From Proteobacteria bacterium 005FR1 (GTDB lineage Bacteria; Pseudomonadota; Gammaproteobacteria; Pseudomonadales; Cellvibrionaceae): a DNA stretch of 64,000 nt. Both the position numbers and the translations under genes were made by a program. Every line of letters starts with the position of its first letter. The first letter of the stretch is position 1. This document shows, one piece after another, positions 9,534 to 19,805 of the stretch. Below the pieces are notes generated by a model. That model did not search any database. It was not told the DNA's origin and was given only the letters and a program-made list of their open reading frames with translations. The stretch covers positions 1-64,000 of the forward strand of contig WACF01000002.1 in the NCBI GenBank assembly GCA_026192395.1, written 5' to 3'.

Positions 9534-10040
9534 ATGGCATTGAAGAAAGAAGAGTCGAACACCGAAGGTCTCCAGGAAAAACTGGTTCAGGTCAACCGTG
9601 TTGCCAAGACTGTGAAGGGTGGACGTATTTTCGCGTTCACAGCGCTGACTGTGGTGGGCGATGGCAATGGCAAGGTCGGCTTCGGTCGCGGCAAAGCGCG
9701 TGAAGTCCCCCTGGCCATTCAGAAAGCCATGGAATCCGCACGACGTAACATGATCCAGGTGGAGCTGAAGGGCGATACCATTCAGTACCCGATGAAGGGT
9801 CGTCACGGTGCCTCCAAGGTCTTCATGCAGCCAGCGTCCCCTGGTACTGGCGTTATCGCGGGCGGTGCGATGCGCGCTGTCCTGGAAATCGCTGGCGTGC
9901 AGAACGTACTGGCCAAGTGCTACGGCTCAACCAATCCGGTGAACGTGGTACGGGCAACCTTCAATGCTTTGAGGGATATGGCCTCTCCGGAGTCAGTTGC
10001 CGTGAAGCGCGGCAAAGCCGTGGAAGACATTCTCGGCTGA
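9534..10040 (+). CDS. rpsE: 30S ribosomal protein S5
   Basis: S5, 168 residues, a decoding-fidelity protein at the mRNA entry side. It shows the S5 signature [20 protein letters not shown] with [11 protein letters not shown], and the C-terminal [16 protein letters not shown]. The gap to rpmD is 103 bases and holds a long-range inverted repeat, whereas in E. coli these genes nearly touch. Confidence 0.98.
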   Translation: MALKKEESNTEGLQEKLVQVNRVAKTVKGGRIFAFTALTVVGDGNGKVGFGRGKAREVPLAIQKAMESARRNMIQVELKGDTIQYPMKGRHGASKVFMQPASPGTGVIAGGAMRAVLEIAGVQNVLAKCYGSTNPVNVVRATFNALRDMASPESVAVKRGKAVEDILG

Positions 10041-10066
10041 TTGTCGAGAGCCGTCCGATACCCATT

Positions 10067-10111
10067 TATCGAGAGAAATTAGTTCAGACAGCGAAAGTAA
10101 TGCTCTCGATA
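10067..10111 (+). other. Stem-loop between rpsE and rpmD
   Basis: TATCGAGAG (10067-10075) and CTCTCGATA (10103-10111) are exact inverted 9-base arms around a 27-base loop. No T run follows, so it is not a terminator. It could be an mRNA-processing or stability element within the spc block. Confidence 0.45.
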
Positions 10112-10143
10112 CGGTCTTAATTTCTTACATAAAAGATTGTGCT

Positions 10144-10329
10144 ATGGCTAACAAAACACTCACAGTGACTCAGGTAAAAAGCGCGGCGGGGCGGTTGAAG
10201 AAACATCAGGCCTGCGCGACCGGCTTGGGCCTGCGTCGAATCGGCCACACGGTTGAGGTGGAAGACACCCCCGCGGTCCGCGGCATGATCAACAAGATCA
10301 GCTACATGGTGAAAGTCGAAGGCGCCTGA
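10144..10329 (+). CDS. rpmD: 50S ribosomal protein L30
   Basis: L30, 61 residues, a small protein absent from some lineages. It matches the family through [39 protein letters not shown] and [13 protein letters not shown]. It lies between rpsE and rplO as in E. coli. Confidence 0.97.
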   Translation: MANKTLTVTQVKSAAGRLKKHQACATGLGLRRIGHTVEVEDTPAVRGMINKISYMVKVEGA

Positions 10330-10422
10330 TCCTATCCGAGGGCCAAGCCCCGGTGATCACGTAACTTTTATCCTTCGCAGCGGTGCTGCACGAACAGAAT
10401 ACTCGATTGAGGAAGCACAACA

Positions 10423-10860
10423 ATGGAGCTCAATACATTAAGCCCGGCACCCGGCCACAAGCACAGCAAAAAGCGCGTAGGTCGAGGTATTGGTAGTGGG
10501 CTGGGCAAGACCGCCGGCCGTGGCCATAAAGGTCTGAAGAGCCGCTCGGGTGGTACTGTAAAGCCTGGTTTCGAAGGCGGCCAGATGCCCTTGCGCAAGC
10601 GCCTGCCGAAATATGGTTTTACTTCGCGCGTTGGACGTACCATTGAAGAAGTCCGCCTGGCAGAGCTGAACAAAGTCGCCGCGGACGTCATCGATCTGGC
10701 GGCGCTGAAGGCGGCTGACGTAATTGGTGAGAATGCCACCCGGGCCAAGGTTTTCCTGTCCGGTGAGATTACCAAGGCAGTCACCATCAAAGGCCTCGGC
10801 GTCACCAAGGGCGCGAAAGCAGCCATTGAAGCCGCCGGCGGTAAAGTAGTCGAGGAGTAA
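10423..10860 (+). CDS. rplO: 50S ribosomal protein L15
   Basis: L15, 145 residues. It has the glycine-rich basic N-terminal extension of the family ([20 protein letters not shown], then KGLKSRSGG) that threads through 23S rRNA, and a C-terminal globular half ending [13 protein letters not shown]. It precedes secY by 47 bases. Confidence 0.98.
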   Translation: MELNTLSPAPGHKHSKKRVGRGIGSGLGKTAGRGHKGLKSRSGGTVKPGFEGGQMPLRKRLPKYGFTSRVGRTIEEVRLAELNKVAADVIDLAALKAADVIGENATRAKVFLSGEITKAVTIKGLGVTKGAKAAIEAAGGKVVEE

Positions 10861-10907
10861 GAGCGTAACCGCGCTCTGGCTCAGAAAGGTTCTACCAAGA
10901 GGCAATC

Positions 10908-12245
10908 ATGGCAAAACCGGGCAAATTGCCGGGCAGTAGTCCAAAAGGCCTGAGCGAGCTCTGGGCTCGCCTTCGTTTCGTTTTTCTGGCTATTCTGGTC
11001 TATCGCCTCGGTACCCATATTCCCGTTCCCGGTATTGACCCGGAGCAGATTGCGGCGCTATTTGACCAGAACCAGGGCACCATCCTGGGCATGTTCAACA
11101 TGTTTTCGGGCGGTGCCGCTGAGCGCATGAGTATCCTCGCGCTCGGGATCATGCCTTACATCTCCGCATCCATCATCATGCAGATCATGACGGCAGTGAC
11201 GCCGTCGCTCGAGCAGCTGAAGAAGGAAGGGGAGTCGGGGCGGCGCAAGATAAACCAGTACACGCGCTATTTCACGGTACTGTTGGCGACTGTGCAGGGC
11301 TTCGGTATGTCCGTCGCGTTCTCCGGCCAGGCGTTTGGCGGGGAACCCACGTTTGCGTTCTACTTCGTGGCAACTGTATCGCTGGTGACGGGTGCGGTGT
11401 TCATGATGTGGCTGGGTGAGCAGATCACCGAGCGGGGTGTCGGGAACGGTATTTCAATCCTGATCTTCGCAGGCATTGTGGCAGGCTTCCCGATTGCGGT
11501 GGGGCAGTTGTTCCAAAGTGCCCGAGACGGGGAGTTGCACATTCTGCTGGTGCTCGGAATCGCTCTGCTTGCGGTTGCCATCATCTGGCTTGTTGTCCGT
11601 ATCGAGCGTGGTCAGCGACGCATTACGGTAAACTATGCAAAACGCCAGCAGGGCCGGAAGCAGTTCGCTGCTCAAAGCAGTCATCTGCCTCTCAAGGTCA
11701 ACATGGCAGGGGTCATTCCGGCGATTTTTGCGAGCAGCATCGTGCTGTTCCCGGCGACACTTACTCAGTGGTTCGGGCAGGGTGGTGAAGGCTTTATACC
11801 CAACCTGTTGCAGGATATCTCGCTGGCCATGTCGCCTGGCTCACCGCTGTATCTGGTTCTGTTTACTGGTTTCATCATTTTCTTCTGTTTCTTCTATACG
11901 GCTTTGATGTTCAACCCGAAGGAAGTAGCAGACAACCTGAAAAAGTCGGGTGCCTACGTTCCAGGTATCCGCCCGGGCGAGCAGACGGCCCGCTATATCG
12001 ATGGCGTGCTCACAAGATTGACGGTGGTAGGTTCCATCTACATCGCAGCTATCTGTCTGGTGCCTCAGTTCTTGATTACGGGCATGAACCTGCCCTTCTA
12101 TCTGGGCGGGACCTCTCTGTTGATCGTGGTTGTAGTAGTGATGGACACATTCTCGCAGATTCAGTCGCACATGATGTCGTCACAATATGAGTCGCTGATG
12201 AAGAAGGCGAATCTCAAGAACTACGGCAGTGGCGTCACACGCTAG
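10908..12245 (+). CDS. secY: Preprotein translocase subunit SecY
   Basis: Channel-forming subunit of the Sec translocon in the inner membrane, 445 residues with about ten hydrophobic segments. Conserved stretches include [15 protein letters not shown] near TM1, [20 protein letters not shown] in the plug/TM2 region, the cytoplasmic loop [18 protein letters not shown] and [19 protein letters not shown]. Its place between rplO and rpmJ is universal in this operon. Confidence 0.98.
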   Translation: MAKPGKLPGSSPKGLSELWARLRFVFLAILVYRLGTHIPVPGIDPEQIAALFDQNQGTILGMFNMFSGGAAERMSILALGIMPYISASIIMQIMTAVTPSLEQLKKEGESGRRKINQYTRYFTVLLATVQGFGMSVAFSGQAFGGEPTFAFYFVATVSLVTGAVFMMWLGEQITERGVGNGISILIFAGIVAGFPIAVGQLFQSARDGELHILLVLGIALLAVAIIWLVVRIERGQRRITVNYAKRQQGRKQFAAQSSHLPLKVNMAGVIPAIFASSIVLFPATLTQWFGQGGEGFIPNLLQDISLAMSPGSPLYLVLFTGFIIFFCFFYTALMFNPKEVADNLKKSGAYVPGIRPGEQTARYIDGVLTRLTVVGSIYIAAICLVPQFLITGMNLPFYLGGTSLLIVVVVVMDTFSQIQSHMMSSQYESLMKKANLKNYGSGVTR

Positions 12246-12313
12246 ATGAATGACGAGGCGCGCAGCGACCTCAGGCAATGATTTTGTTTGAAATTTATTT
12301 GGGAAGTTAATCC

Positions 12314-12430
12314 ATGAAAGTCCGAGCTTCAGTCAAGAAAATTTGTCGTCGCTGCAAAATGGTTCGCCGGAAGGGCGTGCTGCGGGTTATCTGCACCGCT
12401 GAACCGCGCCACAAGCAGCGTCAGGGGTAA
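12314..12430 (+). CDS. rpmJ: 50S ribosomal protein L36 (zinc-binding form)
   Basis: A 38-residue protein beginning [20 protein letters not shown] and ending [12 protein letters not shown]. Cys11, Cys14, Cys27 and His33 form the zinc-binding set of the C+ type of L36. GGGAAG lies upstream of the ATG. It closes the spc block and is followed by a terminator. Confidence 0.97.
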   Translation: MKVRASVKKICRRCKMVRRKGVLRVICTAEPRHKQRQG

Positions 12431-12475
12431 TCGCTCGATCCCCGAGATGCAAAAAACAGGCGCTCAAAGCCCTCT

Positions 12476-12512
12476 CGTAGCCTGCGGTTCGCGGGCTACG
12501 CTTGATTTTTTA
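12476..12512 (+). terminator. Intrinsic terminator after rpmJ
   Basis: The stem CGTAGCC...GGCTACG, extended inward by GCG/CGC around a three-base loop, is followed by CTTGATTTTTT. It lies 45 bases after the rpmJ stop and separates the spc block from the alpha-operon promoter. The T tract also forms the -35 region of the next promoter. Confidence 0.75.
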
Positions 12513-12530
12513 TGCCAATGTGGCTATCCT
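12502..12530 (+). promoter_or_regulatory. Candidate promoter of the alpha operon (rpsM-rplQ)
   Basis: TTGATT (12502-12507) and TATCCT (12525-12530) are separated by 17 bases, a reasonable sigma-70 match (4/6 in each box). It starts inside the terminator T tract and lies about 110 bases upstream of rpsM, leaving room for the structured leader. E. coli also has a promoter at this point. Confidence 0.55.
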
Positions 12531-12550
12531 TTCGCGCCTTTTGAGCCGGC

Positions 12551-12642
12551 GCTCGGGTATACCCCGAGAATGCGGCTTTAGATCCACCGAATTCAATGCT
12601 TGCTTGAAAAGCAACCAACTGAGAGTCTGGAGAAGTTGAATG
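12551..12642 (+). promoter_or_regulatory. Structured leader of rpsM, probable S4 autoregulatory pseudoknot
   Basis: Several pairings cluster before and over the rpsM start. CTCGGG/CCCGAG forms a small hairpin near 12552-12567. TTGCTT (12600-12605) pairs with AAGCAA (12609-12614). ATTCAA (12591-12596) is the exact complement of TTGAAT (12636-12641), which overlaps the rpsM ATG. CAACT/AGTTG encloses the GGAG ribosome site. In E. coli the alpha-operon mRNA folds into a pseudoknot that includes the start codon and is bound by S4. The arrangement here is similar; the S4 role is inferred. Confidence 0.6.
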
Positions 12643-12996
12643 GCCCGTATCGCCGGTGTCAATGTACCCGATAACAAACATGCCGTTATTGCCTTGACCT
12701 ACGTCTACGGCATCGGTCGCCCTACGGCCAAGCAAATTTGCGCCAGCACGGGTGTGAAGGAATCCACCAAAATTGCTGATCTGTCCGAGGCCGATCTCGA
12801 GGCGATCCGCAATGAAATCGGCAAAATCACCGTAGAAGGTGACTTGCGTCGTGAAGTGTCCATGAACATCAAGCGTTTGATGGATCTGGGCTGCTTCCGC
12901 GGCATCCGTCATCGTCGCAATTTGCCCGTCCGCGGCCAGCGCACCAAGACCAATGCCCGTACCCGCAAAGGTCCTCGCAAGCCGATCAAGAAGTAA
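12640..12996 (+). CDS. rpsM: 30S ribosomal protein S13
   Basis: S13, 118 residues, in the 30S head, contacting P-site tRNA and the 50S subunit. It begins [20 protein letters not shown] and ends with the tRNA-contacting basic tail [20 protein letters not shown]. The helix-two-turn-helix portion contains [11 protein letters not shown]. First gene of the alpha operon; its ATG lies within the proposed pseudoknot. Confidence 0.98.
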   Translation: MARIAGVNVPDNKHAVIALTYVYGIGRPTAKQICASTGVKESTKIADLSEADLEAIRNEIGKITVEGDLRREVSMNIKRLMDLGCFRGIRHRRNLPVRGQRTKTNARTRKGPRKPIKK

Positions 12997-13069
12997 GCAT
13001 TCATCAATGAGGCGCGCCGCGAACCGGCCACTTTGAGCGCCTGATTCAGGAACCTGTAGGAACAACGTA

Positions 13070-13462
13070 ATGGCAAAGCCGAGCAAACAAGCACCGCGCA
13101 AGAAGGTGAAAAAGACGGTTGTTGACGGTGTGGCACATATCCACGCGTCCTTCAACAACACCATTGTCACCATTACCGATCGCCAGGGTAACACCCTGAG
13201 CTGGGCAACTTCCGGCGGATCTGGTTTCCGCGGCTCGCGCAAGAGCACTCCTTTCGCGGCCCAGGTAGCTGCGGAGCGCGCGGGAGAGGCAGCCAAGGAC
13301 TACGGCTTGAAGAATCTAGACGTTGAAGTAAAAGGCCCTGGCCCGGGTCGCGAATCGGCGGTTCGCGCTCTGAATAATATCGGTTACAAAATAACCAACA
13401 TCGTTGACGTGACGCCCATCCCGCACAACGGCTGTCGTCCGCCCAAGAAACGTCGCGTTTAA
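13070..13462 (+). CDS. rpsK: 30S ribosomal protein S11
   Basis: S11, 130 residues, on the 30S platform near the E-site mRNA. Recognised by [47 protein letters not shown] and the conserved [13 protein letters not shown] end. It lies 73 bases after rpsM and 15 before rpsD. Confidence 0.98.
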   Translation: MAKPSKQAPRKKVKKTVVDGVAHIHASFNNTIVTITDRQGNTLSWATSGGSGFRGSRKSTPFAAQVAAERAGEAAKDYGLKNLDVEVKGPGPGRESAVRALNNIGYKITNIVDVTPIPHNGCRPPKKRRV

Positions 13463-13477
13463 AGAGGATATCGAGTA

Positions 13478-14098
13478 ATGGCACGATACAGAGGACCGAG
13501 ATGTAAGCTTTCCCGCCGGGAAGGGACAGATTTGTACCTGACCAGCGGTGTGCGTCCCGTCGATTCCAAATGCAAGATCGAAACCGCACCGGGTCAGCAC
13601 GGCCAGCGTCGCGGGCGCCTGTCAGATTACGGCGTTCAGCTGCGAGAGAAGCAGAAAGTACGTCGTCTCTACGGCATCCTGGAAAAGCAATTCCGAAGCT
13701 ATTACAAGGAAGCCGCCCGACGCAAGGGCGCAACTGGTGAGAACCTGCTGCAACTGCTGGAATCTCGCCTCGACAACGTAGCCTACCGCATGGGCTTCGG
13801 ATCAACTCGCGCAGAAGCACGACAGCTGGTCGCCCACAAGGCACTGTTGGTGAATGGCCGCGCTGTGAACATCCCGTCTTACCAGGTTCAAGCTGGCGAC
13901 GTGGTTACGGTTCGGGAAAAGGCCAAGAATCAGCTGCGCATTCAGAACGCTGTGGCGCTTGCCTCCCAGCGTGGCGATGTCGAATGGATCGACATGAACG
14001 CGAGTAAACTCGAAGGCACGTTCAAGCGGGTACCTGATCGCAGTGATTTGCCTGCGGAAATCAACGAAAACCTCATCGTTGAGCTCTACTCGAAGTAA
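13478..14098 (+). CDS. rpsD: 30S ribosomal protein S4
   Basis: S4, 206 residues, a primary 16S rRNA binder and in enteric bacteria the repressor of this operon. It begins [20 protein letters not shown]. The S4 RNA-binding domain covers about residues 94-155, with [20 protein letters not shown] and [16 protein letters not shown]. The N-terminal Cys residues do not form a complete zinc site. Confidence 0.98.
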   Translation: MARYRGPRCKLSRREGTDLYLTSGVRPVDSKCKIETAPGQHGQRRGRLSDYGVQLREKQKVRRLYGILEKQFRSYYKEAARRKGATGENLLQLLESRLDNVAYRMGFGSTRAEARQLVAHKALLVNGRAVNIPSYQVQAGDVVTVREKAKNQLRIQNAVALASQRGDVEWIDMNASKLEGTFKRVPDRSDLPAEINENLIVELYSK

Positions 14099-14175
14099 TC
14101 CTTGTGCCCGTGGATGGAACGCCTCCGCGGGTATCTCGAGCTCAACATAGGGATAAATCGCTAACAGGTGTGGCT

Positions 14176-15177
14176 ATGCAGAGTGCTGTAAACGAATTTT
14201 TAACTCCCCGTCATATTGACGTGACAGAAACCAGCCCGACTCGAGCAAAGGTTGTGCTGGAGCCGCTCGAGCGTGGCTTCGGTCATACTCTAGGTAATGC
14301 GCTGCGCCGAATTCTGCTGTCCTCCATGCCTGGTTGCGCCATCATCGAGGCAGAGATCGAAGGTGTGCTGCACGAGTACGGCAGCATTGAAGGTGTGCAG
14401 GAAGATGTCATCGAGATCCTGCTGAACCTGAAGGGCGTGGCGATCGTAATGCACGGGAAGGATCGCGCTACCTTGTCCCTCAAAAAGAAAGGCCCCGGTG
14501 TTGTCACCGCTGGCGATATTCAGATGGACAACGACGTCGAAATCAAGAACCCCGATCACGTGATCGCCAGCATCACCGGCAACGTGGACCTGAACATGAC
14601 CCTTACTGTGGCCCGCGGCCGCGGCTATCAGCCAGCGGATGCCCGTCGCAATGAGGAAGACGAAACCCGCGCGGTAGGTCGTCTACAACTGGATGCTTCC
14701 TATAGCCCGGTGAAGCGACTGGCATATAGCGTTGAAAGTGCGCGTGTTGAACAGCGAACTGACCTGGACAAGCTGGTTCTCGACCTGGAAACCAACGGCA
14801 CGATCGATCCGGAAGAAGCAATTCGTCGCGCTGCGACCATCCTTCAGCAGCAGCTGGCGGTGTTCGTGGACCTTGAAGGTGAGAAGGAACATGAGCCTGA
14901 GCAGAAGGAAGAGGAAATCGATCCCGTTCTGCTTCGCCCTGTCGACGATCTGGAGCTTACCGTCCGTTCAGCCAACTGCTTGAAAGCGGAAAACATTTAC
15001 TACATCGGCGATCTGATTCAGCGTACCGAAGTCGAGCTGCTGAAGACTCCGAACCTGGGCAAGAAGTCGCTGACCGAAATCAAAGACATCCTTGCTTCGC
15101 GTGGATTGTCGCTGGGAATGCGTTTGGAAAACTGGCCGCCCGCCAGCTTGAAAAACGACGAAAAACTGGCGCACTAA
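14176..15177 (+). CDS. rpoA: DNA-directed RNA polymerase alpha subunit
   Basis: RpoA, 333 residues, the assembly platform of RNA polymerase and contact for activators. The frame is open from 14104, but ATG at 14176 gives the normal [16 protein letters not shown]. The N-terminal domain contains [21 protein letters not shown] charged linker ([15 protein letters not shown], about 235-250) leads to the C-terminal domain with [19 protein letters not shown] and [19 protein letters not shown], which binds UP elements. Confidence 0.98.
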   Translation: MQSAVNEFLTPRHIDVTETSPTRAKVVLEPLERGFGHTLGNALRRILLSSMPGCAIIEAEIEGVLHEYGSIEGVQEDVIEILLNLKGVAIVMHGKDRATLSLKKKGPGVVTAGDIQMDNDVEIKNPDHVIASITGNVDLNMTLTVARGRGYQPADARRNEEDETRAVGRLQLDASYSPVKRLAYSVESARVEQRTDLDKLVLDLETNGTIDPEEAIRRAATILQQQLAVFVDLEGEKEHEPEQKEEEIDPVLLRPVDDLELTVRSANCLKAENIYYIGDLIQRTEVELLKTPNLGKKSLTEIKDILASRGLSLGMRLENWPPASLKNDEKLAH

Positions 15178-15273
15178 CAACAACGTAAACGTCGCGGTCG
15201 CCATCCGGATTGCCGTGGCTTGGAAGGTACTCAGTACTGTCTCCTATACAAGAGATATAGAAGGTAAAAGATC

Positions 15274-15678
15274 ATGCGACATCGTCACAGTGGACGAAAA
15301 CTGAATCGCGACAGCGCTCACCGCAAGGCCATGTTCCGCAACATGACGGCGTCGCTGGTTGAACACGAGCTGATTAAAACCACCTTGCCGAAAGCCAAGG
15401 AGCTGCGTCGCTATGCGGAGCCGCTGATCACTCTGGCTAAGGAAGACAGTGTTGCCAATCGTCGTCTGGCCTTTGCCAGACTCGGCAATAAGGCTGCGGT
15501 AGGTAAGCTGTTTGCGGACCTGGGTCCTCGTTTCGAGGGTCGTCCCGGTGGCTACCTGCGCGTGCTCAAGTGTGGTCTGCGCCCCGGCGACAAAGCGCCC
15601 ATGGCTTACGTAGAGCTGGTTGATCGCACAGATCTGGCCGAAGCTGCCGAGAGCACGGAAGAGACTACCGAAGAGTAA
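15274..15678 (+). CDS. rplQ: 50S ribosomal protein L17
   Basis: L17, 134 residues, located near the tunnel exit. It begins [20 protein letters not shown] and contains [20 protein letters not shown] and [11 protein letters not shown]. An acidic tail ([13 protein letters not shown]) extends the usual length slightly. It is the last gene of the operon and is followed by a terminator. Confidence 0.98.
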   Translation: MRHRHSGRKLNRDSAHRKAMFRNMTASLVEHELIKTTLPKAKELRRYAEPLITLAKEDSVANRRLAFARLGNKAAVGKLFADLGPRFEGRPGGYLRVLKCGLRPGDKAPMAYVELVDRTDLAEAAESTEETTEE

Positions 15679-15697
15679 GCTCAGCTCAGAAAGTCTG

Positions 15698-15729
15698 AAA
15701 AAATACCGGCCTAGAGCCGGTATTTTTTT
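15698..15729 (+). terminator. Intrinsic terminator after rplQ
   Basis: A-rich sequence followed by TACCGGC, a five-base loop and GCCGGTA, then seven Ts. The A/T flanks extend the stem, so it would work in both directions. It ends the plus-strand alpha operon and lies about 86 bases beyond the stop of the convergent acyltransferase gene. Confidence 0.92.
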
Positions 15730-15814
15730 GCCTGCGTGAAGAGCGTGGGTGCGATTTCACGCGTTTCCTACGCTCTCGACATTCCCGCCGTCCCTGGCGG
15801 TCAGTTGCAAGCTT

Positions 15815-16693
15815 TCACGATCGCGCAAGTCGATAGGGCGACTGGACCTCAGCCGGGTTCGGTCGCTTCTTGAAGCGCGGATACACCCACTGAAATTGCG
15901 CCGGCGCCAGCGAGATACAGCGCTCGATCGCTTTGTTCAGTGAGCTGGCAGCCAGTTCGGGATCTTCACAGTGTTGATTGTCAACTTCTCCAAAGTGAAT
16001 TTCGAAACCCTTGCTGGTCCGGATAGCCGCTGCCGTCAGAACTGTGGCACCGTTTTTTCGAGCCAGTGCAGACACCAGTGTGCCGGTAAGAGTAGGGCGG
16101 CCGAAGAAGGGCACGTACACGCCCATCGCATCCGAAGGGTTGTGGTCAGGCAACAGGCCCACGATCTTGCCCGCCTTTAGGTGCTTGTACAGCAGGCGAA
16201 TGCCAGAGGCATCAGCTGACGCCATTACCGTGCCGTTTCGGGAGCGCTGGTTGCGCAGAAAGGCGCTGAACTGGGGACTCTTGTCGTTGTGTTTGTAAAA
16301 GCAGGCGAACTCATTATCGCGGGTAACGAAGGGTCCCATCACCTCCCAATTGCCCAGATGGGGAATCGCCAGGATGACGCCTTTGTCCTCGGCCACAGCG
16401 CGGTCGTATAGCTCGATATTCTTAACGCTGACGTGGCGGAGGATCTCCTCCCTGGGCCACATCCAAACTGGTCCCGCTTCCATGAACCAGGCGCCGGCTT
16501 CGAGAAAACTCTGCTTCACACGCTGTTCCCGCTCCGCCGGTGATAGCTCCGGGTAGCAGATATCGATGTTCACTCGGGCAATGTGAACTCTTTTTTTCCC
16601 CAATCGGTAATAGAGAGCGCCCAGTCCCCTGCCGATCCTGCGGGCAAGGGGCAGGGACAACAGAGAGGTGGTCTTCAGTAAAAGCTGGTACAT
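15815..16693 (-). CDS. LpxL/HtrB-type lipid acyltransferase
   Basis: A 292-residue protein of the lysophospholipid/lipid A acyltransferase family, which adds a secondary acyl chain to lipid A or acts on a related lipid at the inner-membrane inner face. The catalytic HX4E box is present as H112-LGNW-E117. Family stretches ARVNIDICYPELS and VGLLPDHNPSDAMGVYVPFFG (split here) follow. The N-terminus is hydrophobic and probably membrane-anchoring. It starts four bases after the uvrA stop on the same strand, so the two genes are likely cotranscribed. Whether it is LpxL, LpxM or an ornithine-lipid type enzyme cannot be decided. Confidence 0.88.
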   Translation of the reverse strand: MYQLLLKTTSLLSLPLARRIGRGLGALYYRLGKKRVHIARVNIDICYPELSPAEREQRVKQSFLEAGAWFMEAGPVWMWPREEILRHVSVKNIELYDRAVAEDKGVILAIPHLGNWEVMGPFVTRDNEFACFYKHNDKSPQFSAFLRNQRSRNGTVMASADASGIRLLYKHLKAGKIVGLLPDHNPSDAMGVYVPFFGRPTLTGTLVSALARKNGATVLTAAAIRTSKGFEIHFGEVDNQHCEDPELAASSLNKAIERCISLAPAQFQWVYPRFKKRPNPAEVQSPYRLARS

Positions 16694-16697
16694 GAAA

Positions 16698-19607
16698 TCA
16701 ACCTGCTGCTGAACGCTGCTTGCGAAGGCCTGGAGACTTCGGTTTAGGCGTCTTGCCGGTGCCTGCTTTGCCCGAATGGAGCTTTCGGGTCAGCAGCGGC
16801 TTGAGGAAGCGGCCGGTGTGAGAGTGCTCAAGCTGGGCCACATCCTCCGGAGTGCCGGTCGCGATGATCTGACCTCCACCACTGCCACCTTCCGGGCCAA
16901 GATCAACTATCCAGTCAGCCGTCTTTATCACATCCAGATTGTGCTCGATCACCACCACGGTATTGCCGTGGTCGCGCAGCCGGTGTAAGACGGTCAGCAG
17001 CTGCTGGATGTCATAAAAGTGCAAACCGGTGGTGGGCTCGTCGAGGATGTACAGTGTGTTGCCGGTGTCCCGCTTCGATAGCTCCCGGGCCAGTTTCACA
17101 CGCTGCGCCTCACCCCCGGAAAGCGTGGTCGCAGCCTGGCCGAGGCGAATGTAACTGAGGCCCACATCCATCAGCGTTTGCAGCTTGTTCGACACGGCGG
17201 GGATTGCGTCGAAAAACTCGCGGGCGTCCTCGACCGTAAGCTCCAGCACTTCGTGGATGCTCTTGCCTTTGTATTTCACTTCCAGGGTTTCGCGGTTATA
17301 GCGCCTGCCTTTACAGATGTCGCAGGGAACATAAACGTCGGGGAGAAAATGCATTTCCACCTTCACGACCCCGTCGCCCTGGCAGGCTTCACAGCGACCT
17401 CCCTTCACATTGAAGCTGAATCGTCCTGGCTTGTAGCCACGGGAACGCGCTTCCGGTGTGCCGGCGAAGAGCTCCCGGATTGGAGTGAAAATCCCCGTGT
17501 AAGTCGCCGGATTGGAACGTGGTGTGCGTCCGATCGGACTTTGATCGATATCGACGCACTTGTCGAAATGGTCGATGCCCTGGACGCTTCGGTAAGCGGC
17601 CGGTTTCAGCGTACTGGCCTTGTTCAACACCGTCGCAGCGATCGGATAAAGCGTGTTGTTGATCAGGGTGGATTTGCCCGAGCCGCTCACACCGGTGACG
17701 CAGGTCATCAGGCCGACCGGCAGCCACAGATTCACGTCCTTCAGGTTGTTGCCGCTTGCTCCTTCGATCATCAGCTGACGCTTGGAGTCGTAGGGCGTGC
17801 GTTCCGCCGGGACCGGAATCTCCCGCTCGCCTGACAGGTACTGGCCGGTAATCGAGGCCGGGTTTTTCATGATGGCGTCTACTGAGCCTTCGGCCACCAC
17901 TTCGCCGCCGTGCACGCCGGCGCCCGGGCCAATATCGATCACATGGTCGGCCGTGCGTATGGCGTCCTCATCATGTTCCACAACGATGACCGTGTTGCCG
18001 AGGTCCCGCAGGTGCGTGAGCGTTCGCAACAGGCGGTCGTTGTCACGCTGGTGCAGGCCAATGGACGGCTCGTCCAGGATGTACATGACGCCGACCAACC
18101 CGGCGCCGATCTGACTCGCCAGGCGGATTCGCTGCGCCTCGCCCCCGGAAAGGGTTTCCGCACTGCGATTGAGAGTCAGATAGTTCAGTCCCACATCGAC
18201 GAGAAAGCGCAGACGTTCGCGCAGTTCCTTGAGAACCTTGTCGGCAATCTCCGCGCGCGAGCCCTGGAATTTAAGCTCGCTGAAATAGTTGAAGGCATCG
18301 CCCACTGGCAGGCCGGTGATATCGGGAAGGGTGCGTTCATCAATGAACACATTGCGAGCGGCCTCCTTGAGGCGCGCACCATGGCACTCGGGGCATTCTT
18401 TAGTGGACAGGAACTTGGCGAGCTCCTCGCGCACCATTTGCGAGTCGGTGTCCCGATAGCGACGGTCCATATTCGGAATAACACCTTCGAAACGGTGTCG
18501 GCGGCTGTACACGTCGCCGCGGTCGTTGACGTAGCTGAAATCGATTTCCACCTCGCCGGAACCGTGCAGGACCACCTGCCGATCCTTGCTTTTCAGTTTG
18601 TCCCAGGGCGTGTCCACATCGAAGCCGTAGTGATCCGCTAGCGAGGTCAGCATGTGGAAGTAGTAGATATTGCGGCGATCCCAGCCGCGGATTGCGCCCT
18701 CGGACAGGGACAGATCCGGATTGTGAACAATGCGCTCCTCGTCGAAGAACTGCTTCACGCCCAGCCCGTCGCAGGTAGGGCAGGCGCCTGCCGGATTGTT
18801 GAACGAGAACAGGCGAGGCTCCAGCTCGCTGAGGCTGTAATCGCAGAGCGGACAGGCATGCTTGGCGGAAAACAGGCGGTCTTCCTCTTCGCCTTCCATG
18901 AAACTGATCGCGGCAATACCCTCCGTGAGCTGCAGGGCGGTTTCGAAGGATTCGGCGAGACGGATCTCGATGCCTTCGCGCACTTTGAACCGATCCACCA
19001 CCACTTCGATGGTGTGCTTCTTTTTCTTGTCCAGCAGCGGTGTATCGTCCAGATCCGTGACGATCCCGTCGATGCGTGCGCGAATGAAGCCGTCGCGACG
19101 CAGTTGCTCGAAGGTATGCAAGTGCTCACCCTTGCGGTCGCGGACCACCGGTGCCAGCAGCATCAGCTTGCTGCCTTCGGGCAGCGCCATCACCTGATCC
19201 ACCATTTCGCTCACGGTCTGCGCCGCCAGCGGCTGGCCATGCGTCGGACAGCGGGGCTCGCCAACGCGGGCGAACAGCAGGCGCAAGTAGTCGTAAATCT
19301 CGGTGATGGTCCCCACTGTTGAGCGGGGATTGTGGGAGGTGGACTTCTGCTCGATGGAGATGGCCGGACTCAGGCCCTCCACGTGGTCTACATCGGGCTT
19401 TTCCATCATCGACAGAAACTGCCGCGCATAGGTGGACAAGGACTCCACGTAGCGACGCTGGCCCTCGGCATAAAGAGTATCGAATGCCAGAGAGGACTTG
19501 CCAGAGCCGGACAAGCCGGTGATCACCACCAGCTTGTCGCGGGGAATATCCAGGTTGATATTTTTGAGGTTGTGGGTGCGGGCACCCCGGATGTAGATGG
19601 TATCCAC
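16698..19607 (-). CDS. uvrA: Excinuclease ABC subunit A
   Basis: UvrA, the damage-recognition ATPase of nucleotide excision repair, 969 residues. It has two ABC modules: Walker A GLSGSGKS at 31-38 and GVSGSGKST in the second half, with LSGGEAQR signatures in both. Zinc modules CPLC...CPTC and CEAC...CDIC are intact. The C-terminus carries a basic tail of about 25 residues ([18 protein letters not shown]), making it longer than the roughly 940-residue norm. No canonical LexA box lies close upstream; a weak CTG-N10-CAG is 171 bases away. Confidence 0.98.
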   Translation of the reverse strand: MDTIYIRGARTHNLKNINLDIPRDKLVVITGLSGSGKSSLAFDTLYAEGQRRYVESLSTYARQFLSMMEKPDVDHVEGLSPAISIEQKSTSHNPRSTVGTITEIYDYLRLLFARVGEPRCPTHGQPLAAQTVSEMVDQVMALPEGSKLMLLAPVVRDRKGEHLHTFEQLRRDGFIRARIDGIVTDLDDTPLLDKKKKHTIEVVVDRFKVREGIEIRLAESFETALQLTEGIAAISFMEGEEEDRLFSAKHACPLCDYSLSELEPRLFSFNNPAGACPTCDGLGVKQFFDEERIVHNPDLSLSEGAIRGWDRRNIYYFHMLTSLADHYGFDVDTPWDKLKSKDRQVVLHGSGEVEIDFSYVNDRGDVYSRRHRFEGVIPNMDRRYRDTDSQMVREELAKFLSTKECPECHGARLKEAARNVFIDERTLPDITGLPVGDAFNYFSELKFQGSRAEIADKVLKELRERLRFLVDVGLNYLTLNRSAETLSGGEAQRIRLASQIGAGLVGVMYILDEPSIGLHQRDNDRLLRTLTHLRDLGNTVIVVEHDEDAIRTADHVIDIGPGAGVHGGEVVAEGSVDAIMKNPASITGQYLSGEREIPVPAERTPYDSKRQLMIEGASGNNLKDVNLWLPVGLMTCVTGVSGSGKSTLINNTLYPIAATVLNKASTLKPAAYRSVQGIDHFDKCVDIDQSPIGRTPRSNPATYTGIFTPIRELFAGTPEARSRGYKPGRFSFNVKGGRCEACQGDGVVKVEMHFLPDVYVPCDICKGRRYNRETLEVKYKGKSIHEVLELTVEDAREFFDAIPAVSNKLQTLMDVGLSYIRLGQAATTLSGGEAQRVKLARELSKRDTGNTLYILDEPTTGLHFYDIQQLLTVLHRLRDHGNTVVVIEHNLDVIKTADWIVDLGPEGGSGGGQIIATGTPEDVAQLEHSHTGRFLKPLLTRKLHSGKAGTGKTPKPKSPGLRKQRSAAG

Positions 19608-19639
19608 TCTGCGCGAAAACCCCTCGATTGGACGTGCGG

Positions 19640-19658
19640 CCGCCTATTTTTTAGGCGG
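19640..19658 (-). other. Hairpin in the uvrA upstream region
   Basis: CCGCCTA and TAGGCGG are perfect 7-base arms around a five-T loop, 33-51 bases upstream of the uvrA start. It would form in the uvrA mRNA leader and could affect translation or stability; there is no evidence for a specific role. Confidence 0.45.
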
Positions 19659-19805
19659 ACAGGGAAACCCGCCAATATACCATGTCTGGTAAAAAGCGGT
19701 GGCGTTCACTGATGAGTGCCAGTATCGTTTAGCACTCTTTTGCCTCTGGCCCGAGGCCTTCATTTTTTGCGACTTGTCTGTACTTGCCTGCAGTAGAGGA
19801 TCAAC

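Noticed and set aside
17178-19322. Long plus-strand open frames (up to 243 codons) across uvrA
   Set aside because: They are antisense shadows of the highly conserved uvrA, a usual effect of GC-rich codon use; no ribosome sites or motifs were seen.
19703-19722. Possible LexA box CTG...CAG close to uvrA
   Set aside because: The gap between CTG and CAG is eight bases, not the ten needed for LexA.
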